NCBI GenBank assembly: GCA_021234155.1
Contig: JAJEKV010000206.1
Coordinates: 1,242,001 to 1,306,000 of the forward strand
Length of the DNA: 64,000 nucleotides
Direction: 5' to 3'
Origin: Isoetes taiwanensis
Lineage: Eukaryota; Streptophyta; Lycopodiopsida; Isoetales; Isoetaceae
Shown here: in pieces, positions 55,278 to 64,000 of the stretch
How positions within the stretch are numbered: the first letter of the stretch is position 1
Layout: each line of letters opens with the position of its first letter
The notes under the pieces: generated by a model
What the model was told of the DNA's origin: nothing
The model's input: only the letters and a program-made list of their open reading frames with translations
Database searches by the model: none
Translations under genes and position numbers: made by a program

Positions 55278-58200
55278 TCAGCCACATTTATTAGTACCAG
55301 GTGGTCTAATAGTTTCGGGTGCGATGTGAATGTGGTCTAACTCCTGAAGTAGTGCTCGGGTGAGAACATCACGACGATCCTCCGCATACTTTGGCAAGAA
55401 CCCGGCCGGGTAATCTGCAAATGTGACAACAATACTTACATAATAAGTATTAAAACCATTTGTTTGCAAGACAAAAGAAGTGAGACACTCACATTGGTAG
55501 TTTTACCACACACCCATTGTGTCTACAAACTTACGCATATAAGCCGCAACATAGAGGCCACATGAATCCCCATCTTTTCTGCGTGGACACTTATGAATCT
55601 TCACAACCGGTGAAGGATTTTGTCCATGCTTCAAAAAAGTGGGGCACTCGACACAACCGCGTGCCATAGTGAGGATGTGGAGCCTGCAAAAGACCAGATC
55701 TATTTTGTAGCAAATGAATGAAAAAACTGCTAACATGGTATCCAATCTACTCAATATTAATAAAAGGAGATGTGAAATACAAAATACCTCTTAAGTGCAA
55801 GCATGTCAACGTCAATGTCCTCGGCAGAATTGAAGATCCTGAATGTTGATGGTGTTCTTACTCTTAGTAAGTGCCATGTTGAAGATGGCCAAAGTGTGAT
55901 GTTCAAGAACTCTACATAGCATTGGAATCATGATCCATCTGCACTTCAGCCAATTTATCCCTGTAAGAGCTACCTTTACAATATCTCTTCCATTTCGGAG
56001 GCTGCCATAGATTTATCTTTTTTCGCTTGCCTTGGCCCATGCCGCAAATTCCATGAAGGCGTCCGGTGGGAAGAACCCGGCGCGTCGGCCTTCTTATCAT
56101 CCGGAACACGAGAGCTGAGATACCTATAACAAGTTGAAAAGGATAAAATTACTAACTTGACTTACACATACAAATGAACAAGTTCAAAGTCCAAGACGGC
56201 ATACATATCCACATGCCGGTTGGAAAAATTTTCCCACATCCATGTCCAAAGACATCTTGTTCAAATAAATAACACTCCATTTTCGGGCAAAGATCACGGG
56301 AAAATCCTTGCCTTCTTTGAGCTTCATCATTCGGGTTCAAGAAGGCATCGTTATGGCCTGTATTCGAATCGCAAACGGGTTCAATGACCAGTACATTTAC
56401 ACAAATCATCTACATTCGTCTACTACTACCCATATTATTTTACAGTTTTTAACTTGGATACTAGATGTAAAAAAAAATGTAAGATATGTAGATCAAGTTA
56501 CTGTAGAGATCATTCTTACGCTCACGATACTATTTTCTGAGTCGGGATATCCATTTCCTTCCCTTCTTTTTTGGTTTCCTCACTCAGATTCTTATTAGGT
56601 CCAGAATCCTCGTCTTCAACCTCTCCTGATTTCTCATTGTGATGAAATTCAGCGTCCTTTGCTATGTCAGAAGCAATATTTGACACAAACTTAAAAGTAT
56701 CCCCGCTCTACATGTTGATGCTCGGAAGATTCCTCTTCATTAGGACCTGTAAACATAGGATGTCATGGATTTCTCACCGCTTTGAATCGAAATAAAATGC
56801 TTTCTTACCCGTTTCTCTTTGCTTTAATTGTCTTCTTCTCGTGGCTTTTTAGGCGTGGACTTCTTCTTTGGAGTCACAGCCGGCCGCCTTTACTTTTGAA
56901 GATGTGGCCTTAGCTCGCTCCCTCAATCTCTCGAAGTTCCTCGCCATAACTGAATGTCACCATGCGGACTGGAAGTGCCGACCTCCTCAACATGTATCAC
57001 CAAGCAGAATAGTGATTTTACTTTTTCCTTCAATCTTTGCTTTCTTTCCCTCGGCTACATCTTTGCACCTCAATTTTCTTTGGAACCTCCAAAACTGTGG
57101 AAAACCGAACCAAGAATAAGAAATTGCTTCCTTTGACACAATGTAAAATTGAATTTGAAAACAAGCGCGACTGATGCGTGGTGTAATTTACGCTTTCCAA
57201 GAGTTTTTTTTGGCACTTTGAAGCTCGAAAAATAAATCACATAACAGTCCGATATCGGTCCTCAAACTAATCGGTCTCTAATCGTTTCGTACATATCAAT
57301 AGCTGTACATATTACTAGAACTGATCTACATTGAAGTACTTTGAGTACATACACATGTAAACAGCTATTTATCTAGATGGAATGTACATGTAATGTACAT
57401 GAATGTGCTCCAATGTATGCACATGTACACATCAGACATTACATAAAATACCTCTAAATGTTCTGCCACAAAACTCAGTACACAACTCCTAATTTTATGT
57501 ATTTAAGTTCTACATTTAGGACCCTACACTGTGAATGTACAACATGTATGTAAGAAACACATATATGTATGACATGCAAGCCAAGGAACTATAAGTATAA
57601 AATAACCAGTACACTCCTACATGCTGTAGCAAAACCTTAAGTGCAGCAATCTACATGTAAATGGATTCTACATGTAAATGGATTCTACATTGCAGTAATC
57701 CTGGGTGCAGCAAATTGAACATAAATCATGAAAACCGCTTTTACCTCCGATTGTACACACCCAAGATCTTTAAAATGTTTTCGGCCCTATTTGCATGCTC
57801 TTAAGGGATAGTCAGCCAGAAATAGAATATGAGAAGCGAAGATATGAAATGAATGCTCGTGATGGAGCAACTAGGATAGGTTCATTATTAGCAAAGCCAT
57901 TACTACAAAAAACACACATCCATGCACGGATATGAATTTTTCTTCATTTGGAGAGATCACTAAGCTTGTTTTGGGTGAAGGAGAATCATTGCAGAATGCA
58001 TCATGTACTTATGCATATCATCAAGCCGCCGTCTGCAAGCATTCAAACCGAAACCGTGAGCCTCCTCAAGTTACGCAATCCTCTTTTCACATAACTCCTT
58101 CTCCCGAATGGCTTTCTCCAATGGCTCCCGAATTCTCTTCAACATTTCTTCCTTCCCTGGTTCTATCCCTCATCAAAGGTCAACCTCCTGCTGCCACAGT

Positions 58201-58900
58201 CTTGATGTCTCTCTTATTACTCATGAAGGCCGTCGAGAACACTATTGATGTCTTCTTGTATCGTGCTAGGTCCTCTTCATGTGCATCCTTTCTTCCCGAA
58301 ATCTTATTTATATTGTCACGTAATTCGTCGCTGAATTTTCAGTTCTTCAACCTTGGATGTGCTGCTAATTAACTCTCCATGACACCGCTGCAAATGTGAG
58401 TTTTACGCAAATTCAAGCTCTTCCTTAGGGTAAAATCCTTGCTGAAATTTAGGAACCTTGGATGTGGATTTAGAGGTCCCAATTTCTTCTCAGTAATAGC
58501 GATTCTTTTTGCTCCTCCCTTTGCCAAATCTTTGGCCAAAACTTTAAAAGTATCCCAATCTATTTTTTTACCTGTCAATTGAAGGGCAAATGCACGAGAA
58601 AAGTACTCGTGTACATGGCGATTTGTGACCTCCGCTTACCAAAAACAATTTCATAATGTTTGTAGAAGTTCTCGCCCACTCGGCTTTCACGCTAGATTCT
58701 TTGAACCCTCGTATGTCTTTGGGGCCCCCCGCTTTCGTCCATTATCTGTTGTAAATCTGGAAAAATTTCATCTGCATTGACACATCTTACATGCTTTGCT
58801 TCCACAACAATGGGTTCTTCACAAATAAGCCTTCTTTTTGGCCCCGGTTCCTCGAAGTTTGAACCTTCCTCTTGTTCTTTTCTTTTCGGCTTTCTTGCTA
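55278..58900 (-). pseudogene. Ulp1-type (C48) SUMO protease-like multi-exon relic in element E
   Basis: Minus-strand pieces, 5' to 3': RRLICEEPIVVEAKHVRCVN then ADEIFPDLQQIMDESGGPQR (about 58870-58690); KKIDWDTFKVLAKDLAKG (58570); ARNFERLRERAKATSSKVKA (about 56950); DEDSGPNKNLSEETKKEGKG (about 56600); NPNDEAQRRQGFSRDLCPKM (about 56320); FFPPDAFMEFAAWAKASEKR (about 56060); RWIMIPMLCRVLEHHTLAIF then NMALTKSKNTINIQDL (about 55935-55840); HKCPRRKDGDSCGLYVAAYM (about 55600-55520); and YPAGFLPKYAEDRRDVLTRA (55400). HHTLAIFNM and DGDSCGLYVAAYM correspond to the catalytic His and the Q/D-x-CG cysteine segment of Ulp1 proteases, which process SUMO. Plant transposons carry Ulp1-like genes elsewhere (for example Kaonashi MULEs). 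Stops and slips make it a relic, and exon limits are approximate. Confidence 0.75.
57290..57720. repeat. Right TGTACAT-rich array of E
   Basis: Dense ATGTACATGT, AAGTACTTTGAGTACAT and TGTACAC half sites, plus a doubled CTACATGTAAATGGATT (57650-57690). The array is ~1.6-2.0 kb from E's right end and mirrors the left array. Confidence 0.55.
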
Positions 58901-59285
58901 GAATCGGTTATTTTCAAATTTTTTGTTTAACTGGTGACTTCCGGGAGGCAAAGGCGCCCATTGCTTGGATTTGGGCAAGGATTTCGAGGAAGAACAATAG
59001 TTCTGATCGAATTACTTCGTTGATCACTCACAAACACAAAAAATTGAACGGCGGCAAATTTTTTTGGGCAAGGAAACACCGCCAATCTCCCTCCAAAAAT
59101 TGCAATGAAGGTCCGTTCGTTGCCACCGCCACTCATAATTTTGAATTGCCGACGTGGCTACTCCTAATCATTACATATCCCAACTAACTAAAATTCAAAA
59201 AAATAACAAAAATGGGTGCCTACATGCCCTACATTATACATAATGTAAGGGCATTTTTTTTAGACACCCTAGCTTTCTTTTACCC

Positions 59286-60062
59286 TACAGTGTGTTCGGC
59301 TTATAGCCGGTCACGGAGAGGGTCGGGCATGGGTCTGACACTTTCTGGGTCGCAGGTGTCGAGCCAATATATTGGCCGCCCTGGGCTCGAACGGGCAGGT
59401 GAGCCGGCCTTTAGATTTAGGGGAGTAAGTCGGGTACGAACGCGGGGGTCACTAAGGGGGGCACACGTCATGCTCGGGGAAGGGACGCCTCTCCGACCTG
59501 CCTCATTGGACTGGGGAGATGTAACCTGGAGTAGTTCCATAGGGTGATTCCATGGGATTACGTCTCCGGAAGGCTACAATCATGCCATAGCATGTTCCAG
59601 CCTATCTGCAAAGTGTGCACAGGAGGGGCGGATGGAGTGGACTACCCTAGCCATTGTTCTATGCCAGCCAATGCCATTGTTATGATTCCGTCTGTTGTTA
59701 TCTGGAGGCCTTGACTGTAAGTTGATTCCCATGAGTCTGAGCCGGGGTAGAGCCCGCATTTCCTTTGTTATGTTGGTATTCTGTTGTATTTTTATTGATG
59801 ATGATGGGCCACCCTTCGTGGCGGTATATTATTTATTTGTATTGTTGCCAGGTGCTAACATGTGTGTATGCTTCCACTATATAGGATTCCCATAGAAGGC
59901 GTGGGACGAATGACACCTCCGTGTCCTTCACCCGGACACTTGCCCATCACAAGTCGTCCGAGTCAGACGAAGGGCCTTTCTATGGTGGAGTAGTCGCCAT
60001 GGAAGAGGGGATTTCCCGTATTTATACGATGGGAACATCGTATAGGTTCGAGAAGCGTCACA
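59286..60062 (+). repeat. Distal segment of B's 3' LTR
   Basis: After TACA the LTR resumes with GTGTGTTCGGCTTATAGCCG-like GC-rich sequence. Its last ~215 bp match the remaining 5' LTR at 28030-28243, including ATAGGATTCCCATAGAAGGC and the TACGATGGGAACATCGTA hairpin, with a ~15-bp extra segment before the hairpin. It ends GCGTCACA. Confidence 0.85.
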
Positions 60063-60067
60063 AGTTT

Positions 60068-60170
60068 TGAGAGTGAAGGTGAGGATGAAGGATCCACTGA
60101 TCAAGGACTAAATGAGTCTGAGGGTGACATGCATCCCGATATTGCTGCAAAATGTAAGTTCATTCGATGA
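60068..60170 (+). pseudogene. Distal end of the element A transposase-like gene
   Basis: When retrotransposon B and one AGTTT copy are left out, the frame across the junction is RSSTSSF, then ESEGEDEGSTDQGLNESEGD and MHPDIAAKCKFIR with TGA at 60168-60170. The upstream side is equally acidic (KKDDDEDSLVDSEEEDRSS), so an acidic tail was split by the insertion. The open frame on both sides shows B entered a coding exon. Confidence 0.88.
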
Positions 60171-60534
60171 CTCAAACATGTAAACAGGAGAAAGTGCAGG
60201 TGATGAGGCTTTGTCAAAGTGTGCTATATTTTTGACAATTTTGTTCATAATTTTGTAAAATTTTCACAAACACTAAATATATCACTTCTTTATCACTCTA
60301 CTACCCTTGCAATTTTTTTCATTGCCTACTTTTTGCTATACCTCATAAGTAAGTATTTTTTGTTCCAAATTAGGAGGCTGAAAATAGCTATTAAATACTT
60401 TTGCATAGAAGCTATGTTCAATAAACCCCTCAAAAAGGGTACCTGAATTACCTAAATTGTCACAATTGTCATGAATAAACCTTCAAAATGGCCTTTTTTT
60501 AGGGAATTTTAGGAAATCTTTCAAAGATTCTTTC
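60171..60534. other. 3' untranslated part and right end of element A
   Basis: AT-rich, with no open frame of note and no palindrome copies. It ends in the right inverted repeat (about 60501-60534), directly followed by TGAAGTGCGTTT. Confidence 0.65.
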
Positions 60535-60546
60535 TGAAGTGCGTTT

Positions 60547-61156
60547 GGAGCAAATAAGTACGTTTCAAATTAAACTTTGTTGCCTCTTTGAACGATGGAA
60601 CTTAGAATGTAAACTGAGCTACATTGCCCAAAGAGGCGGGGAAAGAAAGATTGGGAAGTCTTGATGCTTTTACTCATCAAGCCACAGAATCGGAAGCAAC
60701 CACTAGGCTGTATCATCCATTGCCACAATAAAATAGAGTAGTCAGAAATCTTGTTACCTCCGTGCTTGTCATGTGCAACTTGCATTAACCTCTAGAAGGA
60801 ACGAGTTCTGCTCAACCTCCCATTTGGCCTCTTTGTGTAATGTAACCTAGCAAAATAACTAAGCTATACAGAGAGACGCCAAAAGAGAGCGAGAGCAAAG
60901 CTCGCTCTTTCTAAAGGGGGTAACAAGAATTCCGAGAAATCTATATTGTTTGCAATGGACAATACAAGCCTGGCGAGTTGACGATATGCTTTATGTTAAC
61001 TGCGCAAAATAAAAAACAACTCAATATGACTTATAAATTATAAAAGAAATCAAGTGCAACGAAAACAAATACATAAAATGCCAAAGATGTGTCTAAAGCA
61101 ATTGTTCAATCAATAATTTTTTTTCATAGCATACAAGAGAGCTCATAAATGGCACG
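60547..61156. other. Flank right of element A; no gene seen
   Basis: Short open frames only. GC drops after 60960 and the sequence is A-rich. It may be the 3' untranslated part of the kinase-like relic. Confidence 0.35.
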
Positions 61157-62840
61157 CTAAGCGTGACTTGGTCCAGCTTGGTCAGCATCGTCTGCACCTA
61201 ACCCAACTTGGGGAATCCAATTTGATTCTATTTGAGGTCTTTTGCAATGTGTTGGAGTGCAATTCCAAGTGCTCCGCATGGTGTTCAGTAGCTGGTTCGG
61301 ATCAAACTTGCGTACCTTGTCTCGTATTAGGGATTCGACACAGTGCTTCAAATAATCGCACATGTTTCGAAATCTCTGGCTTTGTTCAGTAGTACCTATA
61401 GCCTCCAAGAAAGAATGCTTGCGTGCAAAATCAGCAAGGTAATACATAAAGTAGGCTGCCCCTAAGAGCTCGAAGTCGACCCTTGCAGCCACCATCTTAG
61501 TTCCATCTCTTTTGGGACCCCAATACAAATCATCATGCATGTATGGATAGGTAAGTCTTTCATTCTCAATGGCCTTTTTGCCAGCACCATCCATGCCTTT
61601 GTATGCCCACGCTTCACTTCCACCGGCTCACCTATTAGCCTTTCTTCTCCCCAATCACAGATACCAATATAAATGGGTTCGTGCATCCTTTCTCGTTCCC
61701 AAAGTCAAAATGAAGCAAGACATTGCCCGGGTGCAAGTCCATGTGTAAATGGTGCTCTTTATGAAGCTTAAGCAAGCCGCTTAAAAACGACATAGTTAGA
61801 TCACCCACTCTTCGAGCAACATATAACTCTTGCTTCCTCCATTGCTCAAGCTTATGGACGTCGAGCTCCACACTAGGCTTATACCCTGATCTTTTAAATG
61901 CATGCCTCGCAAACTCATTATCTCCATGATGCACAAAAAGAGATGCACAAGAACCCCCCATTCCAATAAGGGAATATCAACCATGTTCTTTCCAATCCAG
62001 TTGTACGACCAATGCAACGCATGATAGAGCCATGTCTAACCTGCATTTGCGACTCCCTCATGTTTTTCATCATGGCCTTTACTATCACATCGGCTCTCGC
62101 AATACCTAACCGCACATCATCATTCTGAAATTTAACACAATAGGATTCGTCTTTAAGAAAACTAGAACCCAAGATATTGCATTTGTACACCGTTCCATAT
62201 ATTCCTGAACCAATTCTAGTCCTGTTGATTATCTGAGAGGAATCTACCATCACAAACAATATAGTCTTAGCATCTGTCCTTTTTCTTTTTTCCCACTCTT
62301 TATCAGTCTCACCAGGACGTTTGACTCTAATAGTTTGTGCCAACACTTTCGTAACTAGGTGGGTGGAGGGGGGGAGGGGGGGGAGTGATGGGTTTCCTTT
62401 CTAAGCTTTCGATTCATCCAAGCTGTATTCCATTCAACAACCTCTTTTAGAGCCTCTCTCAAGCGAGAACTAGTTAAATTTGCTACCGCATGAATCATAT
62501 TTCCAATTGCGCAAGATACATTGCCATTTATCTAGGCATACCTTTCAGAATCAATCTTTCCAGGTTCTAGCTCTATCATTCGAGGCCCAAAAGCTCTCTC
62601 AGTGTCTTTCATGAGAGTTGAGTGGAAGTCTAGCAATCCTTCGTCTGTTGTAGTAATCAACTCTAACTCAGATGGGGTGGCAGCACATATTCGCTCACAG
62701 AGCCAATTCATCAAAGCGGCTCTTAAGGAAGACCATGGCTGTCGGGGTCTTGATCTTTTCCTCTGCATCTGAGTAGAGGACTCGGCTTCTGGGTTCATGT
62801 GAGGCTCTGCTTCTAGCCTAGGTCCTTCTTCAGGGTTCAT
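61157..62840 (-). pseudogene. Divergent protein-kinase-like gene, broken
   Basis: On the minus strand, an N-terminal region (62840-62530; MNPEEGPRLEAEPHMNPEAE, then RQPWSSLRAALMNWLCERIC) is preceded by a doubled EAEPHMNP-encoding repeat. It ends in a stop near 62534. The kinase fold follows: glycine loop RIGSGIYGTVYKC (~62210), lysine in YCVKFQ, LLFP-type hinge WLIFPYWNGG, then, after a slip near 61960, ELYVARRVGDLTMSFLSGLL, catalytic loop HMDLHPGNVLL (HRD replaced by HMD, with Asp and Asn kept) and, after another slip, IGDWGEERL in place of DFG. The C-terminal LTYPYMHDDLYWGPKRDGTK and VDFELLGAAYFMYYLADFAR end at 61157. It would phosphorylate an unknown substrate if intact. Family membership below the kinase level is not recognised. 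Confidence 0.72.
62355..62388. repeat. G-rich tract with quadruplex potential
   Basis: GGTGGGTGGAGGGGGGGAGG continues with GGGGGGAG. Four or more G runs occur within ~30 bp, located inside the kinase-like relic. Confidence 0.7.
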
Positions 62841-63029
62841 GTGAGGCTCTGCTTCTAGCCTAAGTCCTTATAACTCTTGGTGGATTCATGGCAGTTTTAG
62901 AGGAAATTGTGTAGTGCCAACAATAGCAAAGCAGCAACAATACCTAAAAGTCTGGGAAAAAAAAAAACCCCCACTTTAGTGAGTGTCGAAATCATAAGCC
63001 GTAAATAATTCATTAAGATTCTAGTAAAC

Positions 63030-63145
63030 TACTAAGTTCCAGGTTTGACGGTTATAGGCACCCTACTGAGTTTCAAGCTTGATGGTTATAGGCACCCTAC
63101 GGCTACACTACTGAGTTTCACGGTTGATGGTTATAGGAAATGCAT
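63030..63145. repeat. Three ~40-55 bp direct repeats
   Basis: TTTGACGGTTATAGGCACCC, then CTTGATGGTTATAGGCACCC, then GTTGATGGTTATAGGAAATG, with CTACTGAGTTTCA between them. Confidence 0.7.
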
Positions 63146-64000
63146 TTTTCTCATTCTCTTCGACAAGCCTTAAGTTATGATCTGACCCAGCTACTGATTC
63201 CATGAGGAAACTCCCTCATAGAGGTTGGCAAACTCAACTGAACATATTGCACTTGACCACCTGGCAAACTCACGAATATTTTATAAAATATACGCCAATC
63301 CCTATATTAGTGTTGGACTTTCGTCGACAACACCGTCAGAAACTAGGGTATATCTTATTAAAATATCCTCCTAACCTTTCATGAGAGTACATCACCCACC
63401 TTTAGAAAACCGAAGCCAACAAGCGGCACCAGGAGAGGGCTATACACCTCAATAGAAGGTTGACCCTAGCAATCCTCGATATCAGCAATGACACCCACCC
63501 TCGGCATGGCACAATTTAATGTGGCACACCAAGCGAGGATCACTGCCTCAGCCAAGGAATCGTCGAAACACTAACACCTAATCTCTCTTCAACTCCCTAA
63601 CATTGCTACTGTTGTCGATAAAAAGGGTAGGCAACAAAACTTCTAATTCTTATTTTTTTCTTTTGTTTTTTCTGTTTTTTTTTTATTTTTTTTTTCGTTA
63701 TTTGCATAATTTCAACTATCTACGAAAATAAGTCTGGATTCGTCCATAGAAGAAGACGCTCACCATCGTCATGCCCCTCGATGGAGGGGGGCAACAGGCA
63801 AGGGCCTGACTATGGAAGAACCCTAGACCTAGAATAAAGAAACAACAAACAAAAACTAACTAAATTTGGCCTAAAAACTAAGAAAAAGGTAAAAAAAAGG
63901 GCAAAAAGGGACACAGGTTGTGGAGCAGAGCGCAGAAGGATTACCTTTTTCTGTGCAAAAGAACTGAAACGGCATAGAAATATATATAAAAAAAATCCGC
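63146..64000. other. No gene seen
   Basis: A low-complexity T tract at 63645-63700 and A-rich sequence at the right edge. The short frame at 63202-63384 is not supported by any recognisable motif. Confidence 0.4.

Larger units (their letters stand above)
45815..59285. mobile_element. Element E: 13.5-kb DNA transposon with transposase-like, Ulp1-like and NIF-like genes, TSD TACA
   Basis: The first 24 bp at 45815 (GGGTAAAAGAAAGCTAGGGT then GTCT) are identical to the complement of the last 24 bp ending at 59285. TACA lies directly outside both ends (45811-45814 and 59286-59289). It sits in the 3' LTR of B. The interior carries a plus-strand transposase-like gene (46135-49220) and minus-strand NIF-like and Ulp1-like genes. 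LINE F accounts for ~4.5 kb. The superfamily is uncertain: the ends and 4-bp duplication do not match hAT, MULE, Harbinger or classic CACTA. Confidence 0.85.

Noticed and set aside
57932-58372. Plus-strand 146-codon open frame
   Set aside because: It overlaps minus-strand exon pieces of the Ulp1-like relic and shows no motif, so it is probably a shadow.
45815-59285. Assignment of E to the MULE superfamily because of the Ulp1-like gene
   Set aside because: No 8-11 bp target duplication, no long MULE-type inverted repeat, and no MULE transposase motif are seen.

Overview
The window is land-plant nuclear DNA made almost entirely of nested and decayed transposable elements. I see no intact host gene. 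Plant origin is supported by: a fragment of a plastidic dicarboxylate (2-oxoglutarate/malate) translocator; pieces of an ER-type calcium ATPase, a PPR protein and a plant RNase H-like protein; tRNA-Met-primed Ty1/copia remains; hAT, CACTA, L1-type LINE and Ty3/gypsy-like relics; and GT-AG introns. The depth of nesting fits a large genome such as a fern, lycophyte or similar plant, but the species cannot be fixed from sequence alone.

Left part (1-15000): a broken Ty1/copia reverse transcriptase (757-2145); a ~300-bp tandem duplication (2480-3075); two diverged copies of a dicarboxylate-translocator exon (about 4600-5080); a 455-bp foldback MITE (5683-6137); a copia 5' end with its primer-binding site, plus an inverted second copy of the same gag start (6606-8080); two arrays of short palindromic motifs (9360-9850 and 10560-10765); a hAT transposase pseudogene (11160-13708); and a ~269-bp tandem repeat (13965-14945).

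Core (15011-60534): a Russian-doll structure whose boundaries can be read from inverted ends and target-site duplications (TSDs). The outermost element, A, is 15011-60534 (about 8.76 kb without its insert). It has ~34-bp imperfect inverted ends and a 12-bp direct repeat abutting both. It carries two divergent genes: an intron-containing gene joining a ParB-like domain to an N4/N6-type DNA methyltransferase (minus strand), and a transposase-like DUF7869-type gene (plus strand). About 35 copies of an 18-bp perfect palindrome, CGGTATAAATTTATACCG, lie in introns, in the shared promoter and over one stop codon, but not in exons. I consider this the most interesting system in the window. A retrotransposon, B (23301-60062, 5-bp TSD AGTTT), landed in the last coding part of the transposase-like gene, whose reading frame resumes on the far side (60068-60170). 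Inside B, the 5' LTR holds LINE C (23322-28029, minus). The 3' LTR holds a 10.16-kb CACTA transposon D (35569-45730, TSD TAT) and a 13.5-kb DNA transposon E (45815-59285, 24-bp identical inverted ends, TSD TACA). E contains LINE F (about 49726-54288).

Element D shows no transposase but carries host-gene pieces (RNase H-like, calcium ATPase, PPR) and LINE remains between large subterminal repeat arrays, so it looks like a gene-capturing CACTA. Element E carries a transposase-like gene (motif MDFAENY; 46135-49220) and, on the other strand, remains of an Ulp1-type SUMO protease and an FCP1/NIF-like phosphatase. All element genes carry frameshifts or stops, so they are relics.

Right end (60547-64000): flanking DNA with a broken divergent protein-kinase-like gene on the minus strand (61157-62840) and simple or low-complexity sequence.

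Inferred order of events: A inserted first; B entered A; C entered B's 5' LTR, and D and E entered B's 3' LTR; F entered E.
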